A DNA stretch of 50,399 nucleotides from Bacteroidales bacterium (GTDB lineage: Bacteria > Bacteroidota > Bacteroidia > Bacteroidales > UBA932): NCBI GenBank assembly GCA_028700975.1, contig JAQVRQ010000007.1:1-50399 (forward strand). The letters are read 5' to 3'. Below are positions 34,220 to 43,516 of the stretch, in pieces. The notes beneath the pieces are model-generated. The model saw only the letters and a list, made by a program, of their open reading frames with translations, ran no database searches and was not told where the DNA came from. The translations under genes and the position numbers were made by a program. Positions within the stretch are counted from its first letter, which is position 1, and every line of letters starts with the position of its first letter.

Positions 34220-35584
34220 ATGAAAAAAATATTTCAATTTTTTTTGGCTCTGACTATGCTTTTAACCTCTGCATTTATGACTGCTCAAAATATTATGGTA
34301 AGAGAGAAAAGAGTTGAAGAGTCTGTATTAAAAGTTCGCAGTGATAGTATTAAATCTACGATATCAAATTTAGTATCAAAACATACAAGACACAATCTAA
34401 GTACAAAATCTAACTCTTTACAAGGAATTGGGGCTGCTGCACAATTGATTCTTCAAAAACTTGACACCTATGCTAAAGGTTCAGCTCATATGAGTGTTCA
34501 AAAATATGAATATAGAGCTGGTGGTGAGAAAACAAGGCTTGGTAAAGAGATAACTTTATCAAATATTGTTGCCAATTTAAAAGGTAGTTCAGAGTCTTGT
34601 GACAGGGTCATTATTCTCCTAGCTCACTATGATAGTCGCTCCTTCGATAATTCTGACTCAACAGCTTTTGCGCCTGGAGCAAATGATAATGGTAGTGGAG
34701 TAGCTGCTCTTATGGAAATTGCACGAATATTATCAACTCAACCTCTTCCTGTAACAATAAAACTGATGTTTCTTTCCGGTGAAGAACATGGTTTGCTTGG
34801 AGCAGCACATATGGCATCAATAGCCAGAGAAGAGGGTTGGAATATTTCGGCTGTTATCAATAATGATATGATTGGAAATTCCCGCTCAAGTGGAACAGAA
34901 TTATCCAGCAATATGATTTTAAGAGTTTTTTCCGAAAGCATTCCATTTGCTGAAACGCCAGAAATGAAGAGGATTAGAGAGTTTAATTCAGCTGAAAATG
35001 ATAGTGAATCCAGACAACTTGCAAGATATATAAAAGAGATTTCAGAAAGGTATGTTGATAATCTTAAGATCTCTTTGATTTACAGAAATGATAGATTTGG
35101 AAGAGGTGGAGACCACACTCCTTTTAATAGACTTGGCTTTTCATCAGTAAGACTATGTGAATACTATGAGAATTATGATAGAACCCATCAAATTCCAGGG
35201 ATTAGGGATGGAAAAGAGTATGGTGATTTAATTTCAGGTGTTGATATTGAGTATGTAAAAAAGAATACTCAAGCTAATCTGGCAACAATAATGAATTTGG
35301 CATTAGCTCCTGCTAAACCATCGAAAGTAACAATAGATATTTCAGCTCTCTCCTCCTCTACTATTATAAGTTGGGATCAGCCAAAAGATGGTCAAAAACC
35401 CTATGGATATTACATACTCATTAGGGAGACTGACAAATCAATGTGGGAAAAGAAATTTTTTGTAAAAGGTACATCTACTGAGATTCCATATAGTAAAGAC
35501 AACCATTTTTTTGCAGTACAAAGTGTAAATGAAAATGGGAATGAGAGTCTTGCAACATTTGCTGTAGGAGGTTCTGTAAGGTGA
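34220..35584 (+). CDS. Secreted M28-family zinc peptidase with FnIII-like C-terminal domain
   Basis: A Sec signal peptide begins at the ATG at 34220 (KKIFQFFLALTMLLTSAFMTAQ); the track start at 34202 is a TTG and only adds six residues. The M28 aminopeptidase core has the two-zinc ligand set: LLAHYDSRS (His), GANDNGSGVAALMEIARIL (bridging Asp), FLSGEEHGLLGA (Glu-Glu), INNDMIG (Asp) and a late His in NYDRTHQ. The C-terminal about 90 residues (SKVTIDISAL to the end) form a fibronectin-III-like sandwich. It is periplasmic or secreted and probably releases N-terminal amino acids from peptides. The stop overlaps the longer start of the next gene. Confidence 0.88.
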   Translation: MKKIFQFFLALTMLLTSAFMTAQNIMVREKRVEESVLKVRSDSIKSTISNLVSKHTRHNLSTKSNSLQGIGAAAQLILQKLDTYAKGSAHMSVQKYEYRAGGEKTRLGKEITLSNIVANLKGSSESCDRVIILLAHYDSRSFDNSDSTAFAPGANDNGSGVAALMEIARILSTQPLPVTIKLMFLSGEEHGLLGAAHMASIAREEGWNISAVINNDMIGNSRSSGTELSSNMILRVFSESIPFAETPEMKRIREFNSAENDSESRQLARYIKEISERYVDNLKISLIYRNDRFGRGGDHTPFNRLGFSSVRLCEYYENYDRTHQIPGIRDGKEYGDLISGVDIEYVKKNTQANLATIMNLALAPAKPSKVTIDISALSSSTIISWDQPKDGQKPYGYYILIRETDKSMWEKKFFVKGTSTEIPYSKDNHFFAVQSVNENGNESLATFAVGGSVR

Positions 35585-35592
35585 CTTTGCCT

Positions 35593-36411
35593 ATGAAGAT
35601 CTCAGTATATGGTACTGGAAATGCTGGTTTTAGACTTGCAATATCTTTGAAAACTATTGGTTTTGATATTCCCTGTGTTGTAAACAGGACATACGATTCT
35701 GCAAAACAATTAGCTTCAATACTAAATAAGCCAGAATATAATATGCTTAATCTTCCGGATACTATCTCTTCAACAGAGGTTGAAATTATGGAGGGTTCTG
35801 ATCTTATTCTTATTTGTGTCTCTGATGATGCTATTCAAAATGTTTTAGATGGATTATTTAAAATACCATCTGTCATAAATGGATACACCACTGTTTGTCA
35901 TATTAGCGGAGGAACTTCTATTGATGTTTTAAGTTTATTTCCCTCATACGGGGTCTTTTATCCCTTGATGACTCTAAGCAAAAATAAGCCAATTGACATT
36001 AAGTTAGTTCCATTTCTTCTTGAATATTCTGATTTAAATAGTGGCGATAAGTTGAAGTTGATGTGTGGAAAAATGGGCTCTGAGTTTTCGGAAGCTGACT
36101 CTGTCGAAAGACTTAGAATGCATATTGCAGCTGTTTTTATAAGTAATTTTGTTAATTATCTGTCTTCTTTATCATATGATATATCAGCACAAAATCACGT
36201 CTATCTTCTTCCCCTTGCAATTGAAACTATTAGAAAGGCTTTCCTCTATGGTAATCCTGCAAATGTTCAAACAGGACCAGCGTCTAGAGGAGATCTAATA
36301 ACAATTAACAAGCACCTTGAGATTTTAAAGAGCAATCCAGAACATTATAGGGTGTATGAATTATTGTCTAATTACATAATTAATCAATCAACACAATTGA
36401 AGAGAAAATAA
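35593..36411 (+). CDS. Rossmann-fold protein with DUF2520 domain
   Basis: This is an NAD(P)-binding-like protein of about 272 residues. The N-terminal Rossmann motif GTGNAGFRLAISL is followed by VVNRTYDSAKQLASIL and LILICVSDDAIQNVL, as in 6-phosphogluconate or ketopantoate reductase-like proteins. CHISGGTSIDVLSLF and FYPLMTLSKNKPIDI match the DUF2520-family core. The C-terminal helical domain includes VYLLPLAIETIRKAF and GPASRGDLITINKHLEIL. The reaction is not established for the family. The track start is GTG at 35581, overlapping the M28 stop; I prefer the ATG at 35593, but both are possible. In many Bacteroidales it precedes kdsC and maf, as here. Confidence 0.85.
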   Translation: MKISVYGTGNAGFRLAISLKTIGFDIPCVVNRTYDSAKQLASILNKPEYNMLNLPDTISSTEVEIMEGSDLILICVSDDAIQNVLDGLFKIPSVINGYTTVCHISGGTSIDVLSLFPSYGVFYPLMTLSKNKPIDIKLVPFLLEYSDLNSGDKLKLMCGKMGSEFSEADSVERLRMHIAAVFISNFVNYLSSLSYDISAQNHVYLLPLAIETIRKAFLYGNPANVQTGPASRGDLITINKHLEILKSNPEHYRVYELLSNYIINQSTQLKRK

Positions 36412-36941
36412 TGTCAAATTTTAAAGTTAAGTTAAATAAGATAAGAGCATTTGCATTTGATGTTGATGGAGTCTTTACCGATGGTCAAGTTTTAGCTACC
36501 GAAAACGGAGACTTGTTAAGATCTCATAATGCCAAAGATGGCTTTGCTGTAAGAGTAGCAGTAATTAATAATTATCCCGTTGCAATTATTACAGGAGGTT
36601 CATCAGAGTCAATTGCATTAAGATTTATCCAAATTGGAGTGCCAAAAGAGGACATATATTTAAAATCCATCTGTAAATTACCAGACTTTGAAGATTTTTT
36701 AAAACGACATAACCTCTCAGCAGATGAAGTTCTATATATGGGTGACGATATTCCTGATATTGGAATTCTTAAGTCTTGCGGAGTTTCTGCTTGTCCTGCA
36801 GATGCAGTAAACGAAGTAAAGGATGTTTGCCAATATATATCATTATATGGAGGTGGAAAAGGATGTGCTAGAGATGTTATAGAACAAACATTAAAAATTC
36901 AAGGAAGATGGGCAGATGCAACGGAGGCCTATTCGGGATGA
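36411..36941 (+). CDS. kdsC: 3-deoxy-D-manno-octulosonate-8-phosphate phosphatase (KdsC-type HAD)
   Basis: This is a C0-type HAD phosphatase that releases KDO from KDO-8-phosphate for lipid A inner-core synthesis. The HAD motif I is FAFDVDGVFTDG (nucleophile Asp plus second Asp), motif II is AIITGGSS, and motif IV is YMGDDIPDIGILKSCG. The absence of a cap domain and the length of 176 residues match KdsC tetramers. It starts one base inside the DUF2520 stop and ends with a four-base overlap with maf. Other KDO genes are not in the window. Confidence 0.88.
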   Translation: MSNFKVKLNKIRAFAFDVDGVFTDGQVLATENGDLLRSHNAKDGFAVRVAVINNYPVAIITGGSSESIALRFIQIGVPKEDIYLKSICKLPDFEDFLKRHNLSADEVLYMGDDIPDIGILKSCGVSACPADAVNEVKDVCQYISLYGGGKGCARDVIEQTLKIQGRWADATEAYSG

Positions 36942-37543
36942 ATACTCTAAAACATTTAATGAGCGATAGAGTGCTGATTGTTGCATCGGCATCGCCAAGA
37001 AGACATCTGTTAATTGATGGCCTGGATATTCCTTATAGAGTTGAAGTTTCAGGAGATATTGATGAAAGTTTCGACTTAATAGTTCCTGTTAAGGATGTGC
37101 CTCTATTACTAGCAAACAAGAAAGCTGACTTTTTTGGTAGAGAACTTGTTGATGGTGAAATTCTGTTGACTGCAGATACAATGGTTTTGTGTGATGGAAA
37201 AATAATGGGAAAGCCAGAAAATGAAGCCGACGCTTTGAAAATGCTCTCTTTTCTTTCTGATAAGATGCACACTGTTATTACTGGAGTTGTTTTAAGAAGT
37301 AATAAGGGAGCAGCTATGTTTTCTGCAGAAACTCGTGTATTTTTTAAAAAGTTATCAAATGAAGAGATGCAATACTATATCAATAACTATAAACCATATG
37401 ATAAAGCAGGCTCATATGGTGCTCAAGAGTGGATTGGATATATAGCGATTGAGAAAATTGAAGGGTCTTATTTTAATGTTATGGGCCTTCCTATTCAGAA
37501 ATTATATAAAGAGCTTATTGCATTTATTGATGGAGGCTATTAA
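36938..37543 (+). CDS. maf: Maf family nucleoside triphosphate pyrophosphatase
   Basis: This house-cleaning pyrophosphatase acts on dTTP/UTP or modified nucleotides. The N-terminal motif ASASPRRHLLIDGL matches SxSPRRxELL of Maf; LTADTMVLCDG holds the catalytic Asp, and DKAGSYGAQEWIG is the late family motif. I use the ATG at 36938, which forms an ATGA overlap with the kdsC stop; the track start at 36908 would overlap kdsC by 34 bases and adds ten residues absent from the family. The length is 201 residues. Its last 20 bases overlap the end of convergent recQ. Confidence 0.92.
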   Translation: MNTLKHLMSDRVLIVASASPRRHLLIDGLDIPYRVEVSGDIDESFDLIVPVKDVPLLLANKKADFFGRELVDGEILLTADTMVLCDGKIMGKPENEADALKMLSFLSDKMHTVITGVVLRSNKGAAMFSAETRVFFKKLSNEEMQYYINNYKPYDKAGSYGAQEWIGYIAIEKIEGSYFNVMGLPIQKLYKELIAFIDGGY

Positions 37544-39446
37544 GATTGTCAGATAGAGAGAATATATCTTTGTTGACAATAATTGCTCCTCTTTCCACTA
37601 GATCTCTAACAACTTCAATATAGAGTCGTGAATCGTCATCAATTTCCAGTGATATTTCTGCCATACTTTTAGGCCCGCTGGATAAAATATTAAATACTTT
37701 TTCCTCAATTGAGTAGTAATAATTTGAGCTATCAATTCTTCTTCCGGAAGATAGGCAAACATCACATCTCCCACAGTCTTGTTGAGAAACTTCTCCAAAA
37801 TACTCTAGAATAATTTTTTCTCTGCAGTTTTCTTTACTTTCAAAGTAAGCAATAACACTCTCAATCTTGGCTTCCATATTGCTTTTTAATCGGAAAAAGC
37901 GACTTTCGTCTATTCTAAAATTCTTGTCATCAAGTCTTTCCGTCTTTAATATTAAGAGAGGAGATCTAACTGCAGGATTATATGATATTACGCCCATCCT
38001 AGACAATCTCATTAGACTAGATGAGATTGCTGCTTTGCTATTTCTAGTGACTCTTGCTATATACTCTTCATCAATTGCAACAGGCATTGAAAATAGTCCA
38101 GAGTATAGTCTTAATAATGTTTTTATAAATGCATCCAAAGAATTATTTTTAAGTTGTACATTATATAGCTCATCCCTGTTTATAATAAACTTAACCTTTG
38201 ATGGATTGTCAATTTCATCTGTAAGTTCAATGTAATCTTCTTTTGAAATATATTTCAATGCGTGATAAGCAGGGACGGGATGTAATGAAGATTTTGAACA
38301 AAAATCCTTTAAGCTGAAATTGATAACTCTATCCTTACCAGCTCCGTAAGCAATTCCAAGGTAGACGAATAGTTTCTGATATACGTTTCTAATATACTCT
38401 TGTTCAGGAAAAGTAGTATTTAATATTTTCCTTAATCTACCGGCATCCTGAATATTCCAAAGCATTACGGCATAAGATTTAGCTCCATCTCTGCCTGCTC
38501 GTCCAGCCTCTTGGTAATATGCTTCAATGGATTCAGGAGGGTCAAGATGGCAAACAAATCTTACATCGGCCTTATCAATGCCCATACCAAAAGCATTAGT
38601 TGCTACAATTATTCTTAAATTTCCATTTTTCCATTCATCCTGTCTTAAAGCCCTTGATGCAGGAGCTAAGGCAGCATTGTATGGTTCAGCAGATACTCCG
38701 TGAGCCTGCAGAAATTCAGATACTTCAAATGTTTTCCTTCTTTCTCTTACATAAATAATCCCAGAACCACTTACATTTCTAACAATCTTTAATAGTTGTC
38801 CATATTTATCTGTATCTTCTCTACATACATACGAGAGGTTGTCCCTTTTAAAACTTGATTTAATAATATTTGGTGAAAGAAGTTCAAGATTTTTAATAAT
38901 CTCTTCAACAACTGCAGGTGTTGCCGTAGCAGTTACAGCAATTGTAGAAATAGGTGATATTATACTCTTTATTTCTTTTATTTTTAAATAATCTGGTCTA
39001 AAGTCGTGTCCCCATTGAGATATACAATGTGCCTCATCAATAATAAGATAACTTACATTCATTTTTGATACTCTAGCTTTGAATAGATCACTGCTGAGCC
39101 TTTCTGGTGAGAGATATAAAAACTTATATTCACCCATAATGGCATTATCAAGTAAAGCATCAATTTCAATAGAGCTCATCCCTGAATGAATTGCTATTAC
39201 AGGAATTCCCTTGGATCTTAAAGATTCTGTCTGATCTTTGATTAATGCTATTAATGGTGTGATAACTAGCGCTATACCATCTTGTATCAATGCGGGAATT
39301 TGAAATGTAATAGATTTTCCGCCACCTGTTGGCATCAAAGCAACTGTGTCATTTCCACTAAGCGCAGAGTTAATTATCTCTTCTTGGTTTTCTCTAAAAG
39401 ATGTGTAACCCCAGTAACGCTCAAGTATCTCCAATGATTTTGACAT
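37524..39446 (-). CDS. recQ: ATP-dependent DNA helicase RecQ (form without an evident HRDC domain)
   Basis: This is a superfamily 2 3'-5' DNA helicase. Motif 0 is FRENQEEIINSAL, motif I is MPTGGGKS (38-45), motif II is IIDEAHCISQWGHDFR, and motif VI is QEAGRAGRDGAKS. The RecQ-Ct zinc site is at about 555-585 (CREKIILEYFGE then DCGRCDVC). A winged-helix segment follows. The chain ends at residue 640 without the roughly 80-residue HRDC domain of E. coli RecQ, a form common in Bacteroidota as a second RecQ. It is convergent with maf (20-base overlap) and divergent from pckA. Confidence 0.93.
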   Translation of the reverse strand: MSKSLEILERYWGYTSFRENQEEIINSALSGNDTVALMPTGGGKSITFQIPALIQDGIALVITPLIALIKDQTESLRSKGIPVIAIHSGMSSIEIDALLDNAIMGEYKFLYLSPERLSSDLFKARVSKMNVSYLIIDEAHCISQWGHDFRPDYLKIKEIKSIISPISTIAVTATATPAVVEEIIKNLELLSPNIIKSSFKRDNLSYVCREDTDKYGQLLKIVRNVSGSGIIYVRERRKTFEVSEFLQAHGVSAEPYNAALAPASRALRQDEWKNGNLRIIVATNAFGMGIDKADVRFVCHLDPPESIEAYYQEAGRAGRDGAKSYAVMLWNIQDAGRLRKILNTTFPEQEYIRNVYQKLFVYLGIAYGAGKDRVINFSLKDFCSKSSLHPVPAYHALKYISKEDYIELTDEIDNPSKVKFIINRDELYNVQLKNNSLDAFIKTLLRLYSGLFSMPVAIDEEYIARVTRNSKAAISSSLMRLSRMGVISYNPAVRSPLLILKTERLDDKNFRIDESRFFRLKSNMEAKIESVIAYFESKENCREKIILEYFGEVSQQDCGRCDVCLSSGRRIDSSNYYYSIEEKVFNILSSGPKSMAEISLEIDDDSRLYIEVVRDLVERGAIIVNKDIFSLSDNLNSLHQ

Positions 39447-39481
39447 TGTTGAATAATCTGTAAATAATTCATTAAATTTGT
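39446..39481 (+). promoter_or_regulatory. Bacteroidota-type promoter for pckA (TTGTTG ... TAAATTTGT)
   Basis: TAAATTTG at 39473-39480 is a perfect -7 match 43 bases before the pckA start. TTGTTG at 39446-39451 is placed about 21 bases upstream, close to the expected -33 spacing. The -33 box overlaps the recQ start codon on the other strand. Confidence 0.6.
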
Positions 39482-39523
39482 TTCAATATACAAATTCTTA
39501 AAACAAAACAAACTAAACTAAAC

Positions 39524-41116
39524 ATGATTGCTTCTGATTTAAAAAAGTACGGCATTTCAAATGTCAGTAAGGTAGTGTATAATCCCACTTATGAAGAGTT
39601 GTTCAAGTCTGAAATGGATGAGAAAAACCAAGGTTTTGACAAAGGGATCCTCACTAATACTGGAGCTGTATCCGTTATGACAGGTAAATTTACAGGTCGA
39701 TCTCCGAAGGATAAATATATTGTTAATGATGAAACAACAGAAAATTCTATTTGGTGGGATGGGACAGTAAATAAACCAATTACAAAAGAAGTATGGAACG
39801 ATTGCAAAAAAATTGCTCTGGAGGAACTTTCAAACAAAGAGACAATATATGTCGTAGATACATTCTGTGGTACAAATGAAGATACAAGAATGAAAGTTAG
39901 ATTCATTATGGAGGTGGCGTGGCAGGCTCATTTTGTCACAAACATGTTTATTCGCCCATCTCAATATGAACTAGATAATTATGGAGAACCAGATTTTGTT
40001 TTTATCAACGCTTCGAAAGCTGTAAATAACAAATGGAAAGAGCATAATCTCCACTCAGAAGTTTTTGTTCTTTTTAACCTGACTGAAAGAATATCCGTTT
40101 GTGGAGGTACTTGGTATGGAGGAGAGATGAAAAAGGGGATATTTTCAATAATGAACTACTATCTTCCTCTTAAGGGAATAGCATCTATGCACTGTTCTGC
40201 CAATGTTGGCAAAAATGGCGATGTAGCAATTTTCTTTGGTCTCTCAGGTACCGGCAAAACAACATTATCTGCAGATCCAAAAAGGTATTTAATTGGTGAT
40301 GATGAACACGGATGGGATGATCATGGTGTCTTCAATCTTGAGGGTGGATGTTATGCAAAAACAATTAACCTTAGCAAAGAGAACGAACCTGATATTTGGA
40401 ATGCAATTAAGCGAGATGCTTTGCTTGAAAATGTTACTGTTAAAGAAGATGGTAGTATAGATTTTTCGGATGCTTCAGTAACTGAAAACACAAGAGTCTC
40501 CTACCCTATATACCACATAAATAAAATTGTACTTCCATCAAAAGCTGGACATCCAAAAAAGATTATATATCTATCTGCAGACGCCTATGGTGTACTTCCT
40601 CCTGTTTCAATACTAAACAGAGATCAAGCTCAGTATCACTTTCTATGTGGTTATACCTCAAAACTTGCGGGTACTGAACTTGGAATAACAGAACCTGTAC
40701 CTTCATTCTCCCCTGCATTTGGCGAGGCATTTTTAACATTACATCCAACAGTTTATGCAAAGACACTTGCCAAAAAAATGGATGAATATGGTGCAAAGGC
40801 ATATCTAGTTAATACTGGGTGGAACGGAACAGGAAGAAGAATATCAATTAAAGATACAAGAGCAATAATTGATGCTATCCTAGATGGAACAATTGAAAAT
40901 GCTGAAACAAAACATTTACCAATTCTTAATTTAAATATTCCAATACATTTACACGATGTTTCTGATGGTATTTTGGACCCTCGAGATACATATTCAGATC
41001 ATTTAATTTGGGAAGAAAAAGCAAGGAAATTAGGGGCTAAATACATTAAGAACTTTAGTCAATACTGTGACAATGAAACTGCATTATCTCTTGTTGCCAG
41101 CGGTCCTCAATTATAA
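39524..41116 (+). CDS. pckA: Phosphoenolpyruvate carboxykinase (ATP)
   Basis: This enzyme interconverts oxaloacetate + ATP with PEP + CO2 + ADP. In anaerobic Bacteroidota it often runs in the carboxylating direction toward succinate. The N-terminal [12 protein letters not shown] contains the substrate Arg. The kinase-1a P loop is [14 protein letters not shown] (about 242-255), and the metal/kinase-2 loop is [24 protein letters not shown]. The length of 530 residues is standard for the ATP-dependent class, not the GTP class. It is followed after 4 bases by a cyclophilin gene, an unusual partner that probably shares the transcript. Confidence 0.97.
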   Translation: MIASDLKKYGISNVSKVVYNPTYEELFKSEMDEKNQGFDKGILTNTGAVSVMTGKFTGRSPKDKYIVNDETTENSIWWDGTVNKPITKEVWNDCKKIALEELSNKETIYVVDTFCGTNEDTRMKVRFIMEVAWQAHFVTNMFIRPSQYELDNYGEPDFVFINASKAVNNKWKEHNLHSEVFVLFNLTERISVCGGTWYGGEMKKGIFSIMNYYLPLKGIASMHCSANVGKNGDVAIFFGLSGTGKTTLSADPKRYLIGDDEHGWDDHGVFNLEGGCYAKTINLSKENEPDIWNAIKRDALLENVTVKEDGSIDFSDASVTENTRVSYPIYHINKIVLPSKAGHPKKIIYLSADAYGVLPPVSILNRDQAQYHFLCGYTSKLAGTELGITEPVPSFSPAFGEAFLTLHPTVYAKTLAKKMDEYGAKAYLVNTGWNGTGRRISIKDTRAIIDAILDGTIENAETKHLPILNLNIPIHLHDVSDGILDPRDTYSDHLIWEEKARKLGAKYIKNFSQYCDNETALSLVASGPQL

Positions 41117-41120
41117 TTTA

Positions 41121-41840
41121 ATGAAAAGTTTTCTTTACAAAATCATCCTCTTTCTAACACTCATTTTTTGTAGTACAGGTGCTTATGCGACATCAAGAAT
41201 ATGGCACGTAAAGCTTGTGACAAATAGAGGCGAGATTGTACTAATGTTATTTGATCAGACACCTTTACACAGAGACAACTTTATTAAATTGGCAAAAGAT
41301 GGCTATTTTAATGGAGTGCTTTTTCATCGTGTTATTAATAATTTTATGATACAATCAGGAGACCCTGATTCAAGGGAGAGGAAGCCAGGAAAACTTTATG
41401 GTAAAGGTGGATCAGAAATGAATATTCCTGCAGAATTCTCACCTCAATTATTTCATAAAATTGGAGCTGTTGCTGCTGCTCGTGAGGGTGATGATATAAA
41501 TCCTTTCAGAGAATCATCTGGTTCTCAGTTTTATATTGTTGAAGGGAAAATTCAGAACGAGGAGTCTTTGTCTAACGCAGAAAACCGAATTAACGTTAGG
41601 AATAGAGCAATTGGCAAAAATACATTTTACAAATTTCCTGACTCAATTAAAGAGCAGTATATGACTATAGGAGGGACGCCTCATCTTGATACTCAATACA
41701 CCGTATTTGGTCAGGTAGTCTCAGGAATGGATGTCGTACATAAAATATCAGATTTGGATACTGATAGTAACGATAGGCCAATGGATGATGTATTTATTAT
41801 ATCTACATATGTTTACAAAAAAAGAATTAAAATTTTTTAA
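41121..41840 (+). CDS. Periplasmic cyclophilin-type peptidyl-prolyl cis-trans isomerase
   Basis: The ATG at 41121 opens a Sec signal peptide (SFLYKIILFLTLIFCSTGAYA). The ORF-track start at 41067 lies inside pckA and would bury the signal, so I reject it. The cyclophilin core contains VLFHRVINNFMIQSGDP with the catalytic Arg, an AAAREGDDINPF loop, SSGSQFYIVEG and TQYTVFGQVVSGMDVV. A roughly 30-residue insertion (residues NENRINVRN region) precedes the last strands. The active-site Trp of human CypA is replaced by His (GGTPHLD), as is common in bacteria. A role in folding of exported proteins is inferred. Confidence 0.9.
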   Translation: MKSFLYKIILFLTLIFCSTGAYATSRIWHVKLVTNRGEIVLMLFDQTPLHRDNFIKLAKDGYFNGVLFHRVINNFMIQSGDPDSRERKPGKLYGKGGSEMNIPAEFSPQLFHKIGAVAAAREGDDINPFRESSGSQFYIVEGKIQNEESLSNAENRINVRNRAIGKNTFYKFPDSIKEQYMTIGGTPHLDTQYTVFGQVVSGMDVVHKISDLDTDSNDRPMDDVFIISTYVYKKRIKIF

Positions 41841-43511
41841 ATGAAAAAAGCAATTATTTCTTCACTCCTATTTTTTTTGACTTTTAGTTGTATTAATAAA
41901 GATGAAATGGTATTAAAAGAGATAATAAGTCAAACAGAAACCAGTATCTATCCTCTTTATGTTGAGTCTTCTAATGCTTATTGGAATGGAACAATTTCAG
42001 GTGATCCTAAAGAATTCGCAAAATATTCAGAGGCAAACATTGCATTAACTAAAATTTATTCTGATTCTTTAACCTTCAATAAACTAAAGACAATTAGAGA
42101 GAGAGGATCAATTAAAGATTCAATTTTAATGAGGCAATTGGATGTGCTTTATAATTTATTTTTGGCAAATCAGGCAGATACCTTGTTGCTGGAAGAGATT
42201 ATTAATAAGTCTACAATTTTAGAGACGAAATATGCCGAATTCCGTGCACAATATCAAGGAAAAAAAATATCTGATAATGAAGTTGAATTGTTATTGCAAA
42301 CTTCAACAAATAATAGAGATCTTGAAGATGTCTGGAATGCCCATAAAGAAATTGGCCAGTATGTAGCTCAAGATGTTCTTGATGTCATTAGACTACGAAA
42401 CAAACTGGCCAGGTCACTAGGTTATGATAATTATCACACAATGTCTCTGGAACTATCTGGACAAAACCCACAAGATATTTCGGCACTGTTTGACGAACTT
42501 GATTCTCTTACAAAAGGAGAATTTAAAAAGCTTAAGGACGAAATGGATGTGAAATTTTCAAAAAGATATGGAGTAGATATTGAGAAACTTATGCCTTGGC
42601 ACTATCAGGGAAGATATTTTCAAGAATCACCAAAGTTGTATCCTGTTGATCTAGATAAGTATTACAAAGGGAGAAACTTAGAACAATTGACAACAGATTT
42701 TTATTCTAGTATTGGCTTGGATGTCACAACTATAATGGCAAATAGTGATTTATATGAAAAAGTGGGCAAAAATCAACATGCATATTGTATTGATATTGAC
42801 ACAAAAGGAGATGTTAGGGTGCTTGCAAATATTTCTGATAATGAGGCTTGGATGGGTACAATGCTTCATGAATTTGGACACGGAGTATATTCTCTAGGCC
42901 ACGACATACCTTCAAATCCGTTTTTTCTTAAAAATGCAGCACACGCATTCACAACTGAGGCAGTAGCTATGATTTTTGGCAGATTATCTAGGAATCCTGA
43001 GTGGATGAAACAGAGTTTAAAACTTTCAGATGAAGAGAAAAAAGAGATCGAAGATGATTGTTATAACTCTTTAAAACTTCAGCAACTTGTTTTTAGTAGA
43101 TGGGTTCAAGTTGTATACAGATTTGAAAAAGATATGTATTCAAACCCTGAACAAGATCTTAATTCACTATGGTGGGATTTAGTAGAAAAGTATCAGATGC
43201 TTAATAAACCTGAAGGCAGAAATATGCCAGATTGGGCTACAAAGGTTCATCTAGCACTTTACCCGTGCTATTATCATAATTATCAGCTTGGAGAACTTCT
43301 AGCATCTCAAATGCATTACTACATAACGGACAACATTACCAACTCCGGAGATTATAGAAATGAATGCTATATTGGAAATCTAGAGGTTGGTAAATGGATG
43401 TCAGAGAATGTTTTTCAATCTGGAATGAAATATGAATGGAACGATATGATTAAGAAAGCAACTGGAGAAAAACTTACAGCAAAATACTTTGCAATGCAAT
43501 TTGTAGATTAA
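41841..43511 (+). CDS. M2-type (peptidyl-dipeptidase A-like) zinc metallopeptidase, lipoprotein
   Basis: The signal peptide ends in lipobox TFSC (Cys17), so the protein is anchored in the periplasm or on the surface. The long helical body carries the gluzincin motif HEFGH near 345, with the third zinc ligand Glu in FTTEAVAM about 25 residues later. Overall it resembles the M2 family (ACE-like dipeptidyl carboxypeptidases), including the N-terminal helical lid with AYWNGTISGD. M3 oligopeptidases share HEFGH and are the main alternative. The length of 556 residues suits a single-domain M2 enzyme. The start directly abuts the cyclophilin stop. The substrate is presumably peptides in the periplasm. 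Confidence 0.82.
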   Translation: MKKAIISSLLFFLTFSCINKDEMVLKEIISQTETSIYPLYVESSNAYWNGTISGDPKEFAKYSEANIALTKIYSDSLTFNKLKTIRERGSIKDSILMRQLDVLYNLFLANQADTLLLEEIINKSTILETKYAEFRAQYQGKKISDNEVELLLQTSTNNRDLEDVWNAHKEIGQYVAQDVLDVIRLRNKLARSLGYDNYHTMSLELSGQNPQDISALFDELDSLTKGEFKKLKDEMDVKFSKRYGVDIEKLMPWHYQGRYFQESPKLYPVDLDKYYKGRNLEQLTTDFYSSIGLDVTTIMANSDLYEKVGKNQHAYCIDIDTKGDVRVLANISDNEAWMGTMLHEFGHGVYSLGHDIPSNPFFLKNAAHAFTTEAVAMIFGRLSRNPEWMKQSLKLSDEEKKEIEDDCYNSLKLQQLVFSRWVQVVYRFEKDMYSNPEQDLNSLWWDLVEKYQMLNKPEGRNMPDWATKVHLALYPCYYHNYQLGELLASQMHYYITDNITNSGDYRNECYIGNLEVGKWMSENVFQSGMKYEWNDMIKKATGEKLTAKYFAMQFVD

Positions 43512-43516
43512 AACAT

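Noticed and set aside
41067-41120. Longer N-terminus for the cyclophilin, starting inside pckA
   Set aside because: It uses a GTG inside the pckA coding end and would place a signal peptide internally; the ATG at 41121 begins a normal signal sequence.
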